Source: Phycisphaerae bacterium (GTDB lineage: Bacteria; Planctomycetota; Phycisphaerae; UBA1845; UTPLA1). Taken from it: a stretch of DNA of 50,622 bases. Under the pieces are notes generated by a model that did not search any database, was not told the DNA's origin, and saw nothing but the letters and a program-made list of their open reading frames with translations. Each line of letters begins with the position of its first letter. Position 1 is the first letter of the stretch. This document shows, piece by piece, positions 35,166 through 43,794 of this stretch. The stretch covers positions 1 through 50,622 of the forward strand of contig JAFGQA010000309.1 of NCBI GenBank assembly GCA_016935885.1, read 5' to 3'. The position numbers and the translations under genes were made by a program.

Positions 35166-36122
35166 ATGGCTACCTATGGGATCAGACCCGTGCTCGTCGT
35201 TGTCTCGACGTGGCTGGTTGCTGCGAGCGTGCTTGGCGCGGAGGGGGATGCCGTGCGGGTCTCGCCTGTCTCGGACGGCCTAACGCTCCATGTCGGCAGT
35301 CGTCTCGTGCTGAAGTACCGGTATGGTGGAGTGCCGGCCAAGCCGTACGTTCAGGAACTCCTCACGCCCGGCGGGGTGAACGTGTTGCGCGACGCGCCGC
35401 ACGATCATCTGCACCACCATGCCTTGATGTTCGCCCTGGCCGTCGATGGTGTCAGTTTCTGGACCGAGGGCGACAAGGAAGGTCGACAAGTTCACCAGAG
35501 CAGCCGGATCGAAGTGGGCAAGGATGAGGGTGGCTTCGCCGAGCAATTGGCGTGGCAGTTGCCGGACGGCAAGACGGTGCTGGAGGAGGCACGGACGATT
35601 CGTCTGCACGAGGATCGGGTCCTCCGCGAGCTTGGGGTAACCCTCTTGACGTGGCGATCTCGCCTCAGCGCGGCCGGTGGGGTCGATCGCAAGTTGAGCG
35701 GGGACCACTACTACGGCCTCGGCGCACGGTTCCTCGTGTCGATGGATCAGGACGGGAAGTTCGTCAACTCAGCCAGGGCCGAGGGGAAGATCTTCCGCGG
35801 GACCGAGCGACTCCTCCGGGCAACCTGGTGCGCATACACCGCGAAGGCTGACGGCAAGTCCGTTACCGTTGCCATGTTCGACCATCCCAGCAACGTTCGG
35901 CATCCGGCGACGTGGTTCACGATGACCAAGCCCTTTGCCTACCTGTCAGCAACATTGAACCTGCACGAAGAACCGTTGATGTTGAAGGCAGATCAGCCCA
36001 TAACGTTGTGTTATGGTGTGGCGGTCTTCGACGGCCATGCTGCGGAACCGCAGATTGCGAGGCTGTATCAGTTCTGGCTGAGTCAGGAGACCTCAAAAGG
36101 CGCCAAGCCACCCGGAAAGTAG
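35166..36122 (+). CDS. Exported PmoA/DUF6807 protein
   Basis: A 318-residue exported protein (signal VLVVVSTWLVAASVLGAEG). It belongs to the family annotated PmoA or DUF6807 (PF14100), named after a methane monooxygenase gene through misannotation and found in planctomycete sugar clusters. The conserved features are present: DHLHHHALMFAL, YYGLGARF, VAMFDHPSNVRHPATWF and a late aromatic segment. The histidine cluster suggests a metal or sugar site, but no activity is established that I know of. The start at 35166 has AGGAG ten bases upstream. The same family forms the C-terminus of the fusion protein two genes downstream. Confidence 0.88.
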   Translation: MATYGIRPVLVVVSTWLVAASVLGAEGDAVRVSPVSDGLTLHVGSRLVLKYRYGGVPAKPYVQELLTPGGVNVLRDAPHDHLHHHALMFALAVDGVSFWTEGDKEGRQVHQSSRIEVGKDEGGFAEQLAWQLPDGKTVLEEARTIRLHEDRVLRELGVTLLTWRSRLSAAGGVDRKLSGDHYYGLGARFLVSMDQDGKFVNSARAEGKIFRGTERLLRATWCAYTAKADGKSVTVAMFDHPSNVRHPATWFTMTKPFAYLSATLNLHEEPLMLKADQPITLCYGVAVFDGHAAEPQIARLYQFWLSQETSKGAKPPGK

Positions 36123-36227
36123 GGTGCCTCGTGCTCGGCCAAGCGCTTGCTGGCGGAGGGGGTAGCTCTTGTAGGGAATCGGCACAGTTGGGCAGCGACA
36201 CTAGACCTTCGATCGGAGGACACGGTT

Positions 36228-37526
36228 ATGCAGCAGAGCAAGAACGAATCCAGAAGGACGGGCAACCTGACCCGTCGGAGCTTCCTTCAGACCGCCGCGG
36301 TGACGACCGCAGCCGCCACGGCCGGCAGGATTGCCCGTGCCGCGGAGGTGCGTGCGAATGAGACCCTCGGTGTCGGCTTCATTGGCGTCGGCGGTCGGGG
36401 CGGCTCGCACGTCAAGGCGGTTCAGGACCTCATCAAGGAAGGCCAGAAGCTCAAGATCGTGGCGGTCTGTGACGCTTACGGCCCGCGGATGAGGGCTCAC
36501 GCCGCAGCGACCAAGGCCAAGGCCTACGGGAAACATCATGACGTTCTCGCCGACAAGGACGTTGATATCGTCTGCATCGCGTCGCCCGACCGGCTTCACC
36601 TGCCGCAGGGCATCGACGCCGTCCGCGCTGGCAAGGACGTCTATATCGAGAAGCCCATGGGGCACTGGTCCCAGATCGCCGAGGCCAAGCTCTTCAGGGA
36701 CGAGGCGCTCAAGAACGGCCGGGTGGTGCAGGTCGGCACACAGGGCACCTCGAGCGCGGTCTGGGACGAGGTCGGCGAGCTGATTCGCAAGGGAGCGATC
36801 GGCCGACCGCGTCACGTCGCCGCCGGCTACTATCGTAACGGCGATTGGGGCGAGCGGATGCACATCCCTGACAAGAACGCCAAGCCCGGCCCGGACCTCG
36901 ACTGGGAGGCCTTTCTCGGCGACGCGCCCAAGGTCCCGTTTACGGTGGAGCGGTTCTTCAGTTGGCGGATGTTCCTCGACTATGCCGGCGGACCAAGCAC
37001 CGATCTGCTTCCGCACGTCTTCACGCCTTTCGTCAGGATGCTAGGCTTGGGCTGCCCGTCGTTGGCGACGGGCTCCGGCGGCATCTATCAATACACCGAT
37101 TACGGGCGTGAGGTGCCGGATACGTTCAACATGTGCCTGGAGTATCCCGAGAAGCTTTCCGTCGTGCTCGTTTGCACGCTGGCAAACGACTACACAACCG
37201 GTCCCTGTATCCGAGGCGATGAGGGGGCGCTGACCTTCGACGTCGGGAGTTGGGAGCAAGGCTGCAGGAACGTCAAGATCCAGCCACAGAGCCATGGCAA
37301 GGGGGCCGGCAAGAAGGTCCAGCAGGTCGAATTGAAGACCGCGAAGATCGGCAGCACGGAGGAACACTGGCGCGACTTCCTGAACTGCGTCCGTACACGC
37401 GAGAAACCCAAGAGCAACGTCGAGTTCGGATACAGCATCCACGTGGCTCTAGCCATGGCGATGCAAGGCTTTCTCAAGAAGGAAGTCGCCAAGTTCGACG
37501 CCAAGAGCGATCAGGTCACGTTCTGA
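36228..37526 (+). CDS. Tat-exported Gfo/Idh/MocA oxidoreductase (2)
   Basis: A 432-residue enzyme. The Tat signal TRRSFLQTA (15-23) is followed by a hydrophobic Ala-rich stretch and AAE. The Rossmann motif GFIGVGGRGGS lies near 50-60; EKPMGHWSQIAEAK has the catalytic lysine; GGPSTDLLPHVF gives the acid-histidine pair. Members oxidise or reduce sugars with NAD(P), often keeping the cofactor bound in the periplasm. GGAGG lies eight bases before the ATG at 36228. It is 105 bp after the PmoA gene and only 29 bp before the ThuA fusion gene, and thus part of the AraC-linked operon. Confidence 0.95.
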   Translation: MQQSKNESRRTGNLTRRSFLQTAAVTTAAATAGRIARAAEVRANETLGVGFIGVGGRGGSHVKAVQDLIKEGQKLKIVAVCDAYGPRMRAHAAATKAKAYGKHHDVLADKDVDIVCIASPDRLHLPQGIDAVRAGKDVYIEKPMGHWSQIAEAKLFRDEALKNGRVVQVGTQGTSSAVWDEVGELIRKGAIGRPRHVAAGYYRNGDWGERMHIPDKNAKPGPDLDWEAFLGDAPKVPFTVERFFSWRMFLDYAGGPSTDLLPHVFTPFVRMLGLGCPSLATGSGGIYQYTDYGREVPDTFNMCLEYPEKLSVVLVCTLANDYTTGPCIRGDEGALTFDVGSWEQGCRNVKIQPQSHGKGAGKKVQQVELKTAKIGSTEEHWRDFLNCVRTREKPKSNVEFGYSIHVALAMAMQGFLKKEVAKFDAKSDQVTF

Positions 37527-37555
37527 TACCAACGGTCCATGAAGGAAGGCGAGAC

Positions 37556-40500
37556 ATGGCAGTCAGCCGGGGAAGGCTCGGTGTCGTTCTGTTCGCAGGG
37601 GTGATTACGTGTTGCGTCAGCATCGCCGACGGGGGCGAGCCGACGCCGTTTCGCGTGCTCATCCTGAGCGGACAGAACAATCACGAGTGGAAGCAGACGA
37701 CGCCGGCGCTCAAGGGGATTCTCGAGGCGTGCAAGCGGTTCGCCGTCGACGTGACGGACGATCCCTCCACCTGTGCAACGGCCCTGGGTAGGTACGATGT
37801 CGTGGTCAGCAACTGGACGAATTGGCCGGACATCGAGAAGCGAACGTGGGGCCCTGAGATGGAGAAGGCCCTCGCGGAGTTCGTCCGGGGCGGCAAAGGC
37901 TTCGCCCTGTTCCACGCCGCCAGCACGCCGTTTCAGACGTGGCCGGAGTTCCAACAGCTCGTTGGGGCGACGTGGGAACTCGGCAAGACGGGGCACGGCA
38001 AGATCCACAGATTCCCGGTCAGGATTGCTGACAAGGACCATCCGATTACGCGAGGGATGTCCGACTTCTGGATGCGGGATGAGCTGTGGCACCAAATGAA
38101 GCGGCAGCCGGAGATCCATGTTCTGTGCGAGGCCTTTTCGTCCGGGCTGTCCGGGGGATCTCGCCAGTATGAGCCTGTCGTTCTCCTCACCCGGTTCGGC
38201 AAGGGACGGTGTTTCCATCTGGTCCTGGGGCACGACGTCGAGACGATGCAGAACGTGGCCTGGCAGACGCTGATGCTTCGCGGGACGGAGTGGGCGGCGA
38301 CGGGGCAGGTCACGATCCCCATTCCTGCGAATTGGCCCTCGACCGCTGCGACCGACGACCCGCTCAGCCCGGACGTCGACGCCGACCTTCGAGAGATCAC
38401 CAAGTACACATTTGGCGGGTCCCGCGGGCCGCAGTCGCGCCTGGAGCGGTGGGTGAATCATGCCTCAACGCAGCCGGCGTTGCGGCGGGGTCTGGCGGCC
38501 AAGCTCGCCGCCCTCGTCAAGCCCGGCGCCGAGTGTACCGTCGAGGGCAAGCAGTTCCTCTGTCAGCAGCTTTCGCTGATTGGTTCGGCGGCGGAGATCC
38601 CGCTCCTGGCGAGTCTGCTCGCCGATGAGCAGCTATCGCTGGCGGCACGAGCCGCGCTGGAGCGGATCCCGGGCAACGAGGCCTTGTCAGCACTTAGGGC
38701 AGCGGTTTCCAATGGCAGAGGTCGCGAGTTGATCGGTGTGATCAATACGCTCGGCAATCGTCGCGATGCCAAGGCGGTCGAGGGGATCCTACGCCACCTG
38801 AATTCCTCGGACGAGGCCGTCGTGGGCGCCGCCATCGACGCCCTCGGCAAGATCGGCGGCGAGCAAGTCGCCGCGGCCTTGACCAGCGCGCGTGACGGCT
38901 TGACGGCGCCGCTCCAGCGGCGACTCGACGACGCACTGCTCAAGTGCGCCGACGGCATGGCGTCCCAGGGGCTTGGCTCGAAGGCCACGACGATCTATCG
39001 GTCGCTAGCCATGCCTGGCAAGGCGACGTACGTCCGCGTGGCAGCCTACAGTGGGCTGCTGTCATGCGAGAAGGACGATGCGGACAAGATGCTGTTGGCT
39101 GCGCTGGCGGGGGAGGACTCGGCGCTGAGGACGGCCGCGATCGGTCATCTTCGCGGTGCGAAGGCCGATCGCGGCAATGAGCGAATGGTCGGACTGCTCG
39201 GCAAGGCTTTGGGCTCGGCGGCGGGTCCGGAGGCCAAACGATCTCTGCTCGAGATCCTCGGCGGCGTTCAGAGCCTCGAGGCCATGCAACTGGCTCGCGG
39301 CTACCTGAAGGACGCCGCCCTCTCGGATGCGGCGAGCCGGGCGGTGCTGGATATCGCCTCGAGGATTGGCGGCTCGCACAAGGCCGAGACTCACACGGTG
39401 TTGACCGAGATCCTGGCCTCCGATCCGCCTGAAGCGATCCGTCAATCCGCTCTGGAAGTCCTTCTGTTCCTGGACAAGCCGGCCAACCTTGCTCTTGGCG
39501 GGACGGCGAGCAGCCCCGACGGGCTGGAGAAGGATGGGGCCGCGGGCGGTGACCAGGCCGGCATCGACGGGAATCCCGAGACCTACTGGGACGAACAGGA
39601 CGATCAGAAGCTCTACCGCTTCAAGGTGAGGTTCAAGCAGCCGACCCAGGTCTCGGCCATCCGCATCATCGGCTACCATCGCCGCGACTACAGTCCGAAG
39701 GATTTCGAGATCCTTTGCGACGACAAGGTGGCGGCGACCGTCAAGGACGCCAAGTACCGGGGCCGTGACCTGATCGTGACGTTTGATCGAATCCAGTGCT
39801 CCTCGCTCGAGCTCAAGATCACGGGCTATTACGGTCGTTCGCCCGCGATCCGCGAACTCGAGATCTACGATCTGGCCGCCTCGACAGATGCTCGATCTTC
39901 GGGCTATCGCTGGCAGCAGACGAGCGACTCGGTCGTGCTCCTCAACGACGGCCGTGTCGTCTGGCAGCTCAACTACGGCAAGCAGGCGTCGAAGCCGTGT
40001 TTCCACCCGGTCTGCCTGACCGACGGGACGGAGCTGACGTGGCTTCGCCCCCCCGATCACGTCTGGCACCTGGGCTTCTGGTTCGCCTGGAAGTTCATCG
40101 ACGGGCTGAACTACTGGGAAGAGGACAAGAAGACCCACCTTTCCGAGGGGCGGACGGAGGTGACAAGCGTTCGGGTGGAGACTCGGCCGGAGCACTCCGC
40201 CCACATCGAGATGGCGCTGAGTTACCACCCGCCGGATAAGTCGAAGGTCCTGACGGAGAAACGCGTCCTTGACGTTACCGCGCCGGATCCGGGTGGGCAC
40301 TACCGAATCGACTGGGACAGCACGTTTACGGCCGGTGAGAAAGACGTGGTGCTTAATCGAACGCCGCCTCCCGACGAGAAGGACGGCAAGTCCTGGGGCG
40401 GGTACGCAGGGCTGTCGTTCCGCGTGGCCAAGGATTTCCGCGATTGGCGCGTCGTCGACAGCGAGGGGCGGCAGGGAATGGACTGCCATCGCAAGCGGGC

Positions 40501-40777
40501 CCGGTGGCTCGATTGGAGCGGCAAGGTCGCGGGTGGCAAGTCCGCCGGGGTGGCGATGCTGGACCATCCGGGCAACCTCCGACATCCTTCGCCGTGGTTC
40601 CTCGTGATGACGCCGAAAGCGCCTTTCGGGTACTTCAGCCCGGCGCTCCTCTTTGAAGAGCCTTACACGTTGCCCGCGGGCAAGACGCTTCGGTTGCGAT
40701 ACCGAACTCTGATCCATCCGGGACAGGGGGAAGCCTCCCAGATCGAGGCCGAATGGAAGGAATGGAGCGGACGATGA
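37556..40777 (+). CDS. ThuA-HEAT-F5/8C-PmoA four-part fusion
   Basis: A 1073-residue exported protein (signal RLGVVLFAGVITCCVS). Domains in order: ThuA-like class I glutamine-amidotransferase fold (about 25-250; LILSGQNNHEWKQTTPAL, GKGFALFHAAS); a HEAT-like helical repeat section (about 280-640); an F5/8-type C domain (about 643-770; SSPDGLEKDG, GNPETYWDEQDDQ, VSAIRIIGYHRRD); and a C-terminal PmoA/DUF6807 domain (about 780-1073; PDHVWHLGFWFAWKF, VAMLDHPGNLRHPSPWF). ThuA works with the oxidoreductase ThuB in trehalose 3-keto metabolism, matching the Gfo/Idh genes on both sides. F5/8C domains bind sugars. GAAGGAAGG precedes the ATG at 37556. Its TGA overlaps the next start by four bases. Confidence 0.9.
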   Translation: MAVSRGRLGVVLFAGVITCCVSIADGGEPTPFRVLILSGQNNHEWKQTTPALKGILEACKRFAVDVTDDPSTCATALGRYDVVVSNWTNWPDIEKRTWGPEMEKALAEFVRGGKGFALFHAASTPFQTWPEFQQLVGATWELGKTGHGKIHRFPVRIADKDHPITRGMSDFWMRDELWHQMKRQPEIHVLCEAFSSGLSGGSRQYEPVVLLTRFGKGRCFHLVLGHDVETMQNVAWQTLMLRGTEWAATGQVTIPIPANWPSTAATDDPLSPDVDADLREITKYTFGGSRGPQSRLERWVNHASTQPALRRGLAAKLAALVKPGAECTVEGKQFLCQQLSLIGSAAEIPLLASLLADEQLSLAARAALERIPGNEALSALRAAVSNGRGRELIGVINTLGNRRDAKAVEGILRHLNSSDEAVVGAAIDALGKIGGEQVAAALTSARDGLTAPLQRRLDDALLKCADGMASQGLGSKATTIYRSLAMPGKATYVRVAAYSGLLSCEKDDADKMLLAALAGEDSALRTAAIGHLRGAKADRGNERMVGLLGKALGSAAGPEAKRSLLEILGGVQSLEAMQLARGYLKDAALSDAASRAVLDIASRIGGSHKAETHTVLTEILASDPPEAIRQSALEVLLFLDKPANLALGGTASSPDGLEKDGAAGGDQAGIDGNPETYWDEQDDQKLYRFKVRFKQPTQVSAIRIIGYHRRDYSPKDFEILCDDKVAATVKDAKYRGRDLIVTFDRIQCSSLELKITGYYGRSPAIRELEIYDLAASTDARSSGYRWQQTSDSVVLLNDGRVVWQLNYGKQASKPCFHPVCLTDGTELTWLRPPDHVWHLGFWFAWKFIDGLNYWEEDKKTHLSEGRTEVTSVRVETRPEHSAHIEMALSYHPPDKSKVLTEKRVLDVTAPDPGGHYRIDWDSTFTAGEKDVVLNRTPPPDEKDGKSWGGYAGLSFRVAKDFRDWRVVDSEGRQGMDCHRKRARWLDWSGKVAGGKSAGVAMLDHPGNLRHPSPWFLVMTPKAPFGYFSPALLFEEPYTLPAGKTLRLRYRTLIHPGQGEASQIEAEWKEWSGR

Positions 40778-42114
40778 GTCAGGACCAATCGACGAGACGG
40801 CGTTTTCTTCGACGCGCTGCCGGCACGTTTGCCGCGCCCTTCGTGGTCACGTCGAAGGCCTTGGGCAAGGTTGGAGGCGTACCCGCGAGCGAGCGCGTCG
40901 CGATCGGACACATCGGCGTCGGGAACCGCGGCGGAGGATTACTCGGGTACTTCCTGAACCTGCCGGACTGCCGGTGCGTTGCCGTCTGCGATCCTTTCGA
41001 GTCGAGACGGACGCAGCAGGCTAAACGCGTCGACGATCACTATGCCAAGAAGGACAAGTCGGTTTCCGGTAAGGGATGTGCCGCGTACAGGGACTTCCGC
41101 GAATTGATCGCCCGAGACGACATCGACGCTGTCGTTATCGCCACGCCCGACCACTGGCACGTACCGATTGCCGTGGCGGCGGCGCGCGAGGGGAAAGACC
41201 TCTACGTCGAGAAGCCCCTGGGGTTGAGCATTGAGCAAGATCTGACCCTTCGCGAGACGGTGAACCGGTATCGGCGTGTCTTTCAATACGGGACGCAGCA
41301 GCGCTCCACGCCACTGTTCCGCCACGCTTGTGAGCTGGTGCGCAACGGGCGGATCGGAAAGGTCCACACGATCAACGTATGGTGTCCGTCCGGCGAGCAA
41401 GGCGGGTCGACCAAGGTCGAGCCACCGCCGGCCGATTTGGACTACGACATGTGGCTGGGGCCGGCTCCCCAGGCGCCGTACACGGCGGATCGCTGCAGCG
41501 CGCGAGGGGCTTACTGGGTATCGGACTATGCCCTTGGTTTCGTCGCGGGCTGGGGCGCGCACCCGCTCGACATCGCCCAGTGGGGCAACGACACCGACGA
41601 CACGGGGCCAATCGAATACGAAGGGCGCGGCGTGTTCCCGACCGACGGGCTGTACGACACGGCGATCAGTTGGGACGTTCACTGCCTGTACGCCAATGGC
41701 GTCAAGATGCGGTTCATGAGTCCGGATGCTGCCGCTCCCATCGCGACCCAGTACGGGCTGCAGCAGGCCCTCGGGACGATGTTCATCGGCGACAAGGGCT
41801 GGATCGACGTGGACCGAACGCGCATGTACGCGGATCCCCCGAGCTTGCTGAACGAAACGATTGCTCCCGACGAGCTCCACCTGTACGAGAGCAACCATCA
41901 CTGGAACGACTTCATCAGCGCGGTCAAGACCCGATCCGGAACGGTCAGCCCGATCGAGGTCGCCGTTCGAGGCGACACGATCAGCCAGCTCAGCGAGATT
42001 GCGATCCGGACGGGGCGGAAGATCACCTGGGATCCGGGCAAGGAGACTCTCGTCGGGGACGAGACAGCTTCGCGAATGCTGACCCGCGCGATGCGGAGTC
42101 CGTGGCGCTTGTAG
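40774..42114 (+). CDS. Tat-exported Gfo/Idh/MocA oxidoreductase (3)
   Basis: A 446-residue enzyme. The Tat signal STRRRFLRRAAG (6-17) is followed by FAAPFVVTS. The Rossmann motif IGHIGVGNRGGG lies near 45-55. EKPLGLSIEQD carries the catalytic lysine; GWGAHPLDIAQWG is a variant of the acid-histidine segment seen in the exported subfamily, with WCPSGEQGGS and YDMWLGPAP before it. It overlaps the fusion gene by four bases (ATGA), so translation is coupled. It differs from the other two Gfo/Idh proteins in the second half, so it is not a recent duplicate. Last gene of the tight AraC-linked set, followed by a possible terminator. Confidence 0.95.
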   Translation: MSQDQSTRRRFLRRAAGTFAAPFVVTSKALGKVGGVPASERVAIGHIGVGNRGGGLLGYFLNLPDCRCVAVCDPFESRRTQQAKRVDDHYAKKDKSVSGKGCAAYRDFRELIARDDIDAVVIATPDHWHVPIAVAAAREGKDLYVEKPLGLSIEQDLTLRETVNRYRRVFQYGTQQRSTPLFRHACELVRNGRIGKVHTINVWCPSGEQGGSTKVEPPPADLDYDMWLGPAPQAPYTADRCSARGAYWVSDYALGFVAGWGAHPLDIAQWGNDTDDTGPIEYEGRGVFPTDGLYDTAISWDVHCLYANGVKMRFMSPDAAAPIATQYGLQQALGTMFIGDKGWIDVDRTRMYADPPSLLNETIAPDELHLYESNHHWNDFISAVKTRSGTVSPIEVAVRGDTISQLSEIAIRTGRKITWDPGKETLVGDETASRMLTRAMRSPWRL

Positions 42115-42134
42115 TCATTTCACATCTCGACAGT

Positions 42135-42156
42135 GGCTGGCGGCCAGCGGCCAGCC
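42135..42156 (+). terminator. Possible terminator hairpin after the Gfo/Idh operon
   Basis: GGCTGGC and GCCAGCC form a perfect 7-bp stem with an 8-base loop, 21 bases after the stop codon of the third Gfo/Idh gene. It is followed by TGTCTTAT, a poor T-tract, so termination would be inefficient or depend on Rho. A TATGAT (42162-42167) immediately after it may be the -10 for the next gene. Confidence 0.4.
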
Positions 42157-42253
42157 TGTCTTATGATACATACCTCATCGGTACATGGTTGGCGTGCATC
42201 GCGCGTGTATCCGAAAGCACGAGTCGAGAGCTCCGGTCCGAGGGGTACGAGTC

Positions 42254-43171
42254 ATGTCGAAGACGAGGTATGTTACGGCGATCGCGCGGGCGATCGGAAT
42301 CCTGTCGATTCTCGCTTCCTGCCTTGTCGCGTCATCGGCGTTTGCCGAAGGTGTGGCGGCCGATGCGCACCGATCTGATCCCGGCAACAAGGCGCCGTTT
42401 GCGCCGTTCATCTTCATCCAGGCGGGCGATCCACAGATGGGGTTCGGTGCAAGCCTGGAACAGGACAAGGCGATGTTTGCCAAGTTGGGCGAGCATGCCC
42501 GCCGGGCCAAGGTGCCGTTCGTGCTGGTCTGCGGCGATTTGATCCACAAGGGGACCGATCAGGAGAAGCGGGCGTTCGACGAGGCTTTGGCGACGTTCCA
42601 GGTGCCCGTGAGACTGATCCCAGGGAACCATGATATCGGGGCGATGCCCGCGCTACGCCGTTATCGAGAGTGCTACGGCGAGGACTACCACGCCTTCACC
42701 TACAACAACTGCACATTCGTCGGCATCGACACGATGACGTTGCTGGGACCTTCACCCAAGAAGGATGCATCCTCGACGGACGCAGCCGCCTGGAAGCGAG
42801 AGGGTGAGCGGCAGTGGCGGTGGCTGGCCAAGACGCTGGCCGAGGCGAAACGGGCGAACCGCACGCACGTCTTTCTCTTCATGCACCATCCGCCGTTCGT
42901 GGCGAACGAGGACGAGAAGGACGAGTACTACAACTGGCCCCTGGAATGCCGAAAGCGGTTGATCGAGCTGGTCCGTAGGTACGGCGTCAAGGTGATTCTG
43001 AACGGACACACGCACAAGACGTACACGGTCCAGTCCGCGGATAAGACCTTTGCGATCTACAGTGTGGCTGGAACCGGAAAGGCCTTCGACAAGCAAGGCC
43101 TCGGGTACCGGCTGGTCCGTGTGGGCCCACAGAGCGTCGAATCGGAGTTCATTCGTCTGGATCAGCCTTGA
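42254..43171 (+). CDS. Exported metallophosphoesterase
   Basis: A 305-residue calcineurin-like phosphoesterase (PF00149). The signal region AIGILSILASCLVASSAFAEG offers both a signal peptidase I site (AFA-EG) and a lipobox-like LASC. The metal ligands are in order: GDPQMG (Asp59; a Gln in place of the usual His), GDLIHKG (about 94-100), GNHDIG (124-129), MHHPPF and NGHTHK. The family cleaves phosphate mono- and diesters; substrate unknown. GAGGGG lies upstream of the ATG at 42254. It lies 139 bp after the Gfo/Idh gene, behind a hairpin, so it may be separately transcribed. Confidence 0.92.
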   Translation: MSKTRYVTAIARAIGILSILASCLVASSAFAEGVAADAHRSDPGNKAPFAPFIFIQAGDPQMGFGASLEQDKAMFAKLGEHARRAKVPFVLVCGDLIHKGTDQEKRAFDEALATFQVPVRLIPGNHDIGAMPALRRYRECYGEDYHAFTYNNCTFVGIDTMTLLGPSPKKDASSTDAAAWKREGERQWRWLAKTLAEAKRANRTHVFLFMHHPPFVANEDEKDEYYNWPLECRKRLIELVRRYGVKVILNGHTHKTYTVQSADKTFAIYSVAGTGKAFDKQGLGYRLVRVGPQSVESEFIRLDQP

Positions 43172-43794
43172 GTAGTATTGCGATCGTCGCTCACTCGTCG
43201 GGGGCTGGTCGGCTGGATTCCCAAAAAGAAACATGCGGAACCTGCCGTGGGAGCAGGTTCCGCATGTCCACAGGAGAACGTGTCAGGCATTTTCATCATC
43301 GGCAACGAAAGCACCGGTCCGTATAGGCTCTTTCACCTATATGCCTGCCGCAGTGGTGTCGTGATGTCGCCGGGCATAGTAATCTGTCTCGCAGCAGCCG
43401 GACGCGCGTCCCAGGTGAAGGGGGCCGCCGCAGGCGTCCGGGAGTTGGAGGCGTCGAGCTCCATGACGATGAAGACGACGCTGGCCCGGACGGGACTGGT
43501 CGGGCTGAACCGCCACTATCCGAGCAACGACTTGCCGTTTGACATGCGAGAGAAGGATATGGACCATGACGCCCTCGGCGAACTCCTCCGTCGGCGGTGG
43601 TGGATGGCGGAAGCGTCCTGCGTTGACTTCCACCCGCTCATGCCGCATGACCGGAGCGATGATGCTGGGTTGGCTGGCAGTCCCATCGCTCCGAGCGGGA
43701 TCGGGGCATGGCGCAGGCGTTCGGTCCTGCCGAGAGCAATGCGTTTGGGATGCGAAGTGATTGCCGGTTGCCAACCGGGATGGAGTAGACAACC
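43172..43794. other. Non-coding stretch with long hairpin
   Basis: This 623 bp stretch lies between the phosphoesterase and the dehydrogenase. A single open frame spans it on the plus strand, but its translation lacks conserved features and has low-complexity composition, so I do not call it a gene. It may contain the remnant of one. The only clear element is the hairpin at 43231-43267. Confidence 0.6.
43231..43267. terminator. Perfect 15-bp hairpin, possible terminator
   Basis: ACATGCGGAACCTGC pairs without mismatch with GCAGGTTCCGCATGT, with a 7-base loop (CGTGGGA). It lies 60 bases after the phosphoesterase stop codon. AAAAAGAA precedes the stem, so read on the minus strand the hairpin is followed by TTCTTTTT, a classical factor-independent terminator. 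On the plus strand the T-run is missing. Length and perfection make it unlikely to be random. Confidence 0.6.

Noticed and set aside
39062..40717. Minus-strand open frame of 551 codons opposite the fusion gene
   Set aside because: The plus strand encodes recognisable F5/8C and PmoA domains; no ribosome site or family pattern on the minus strand.
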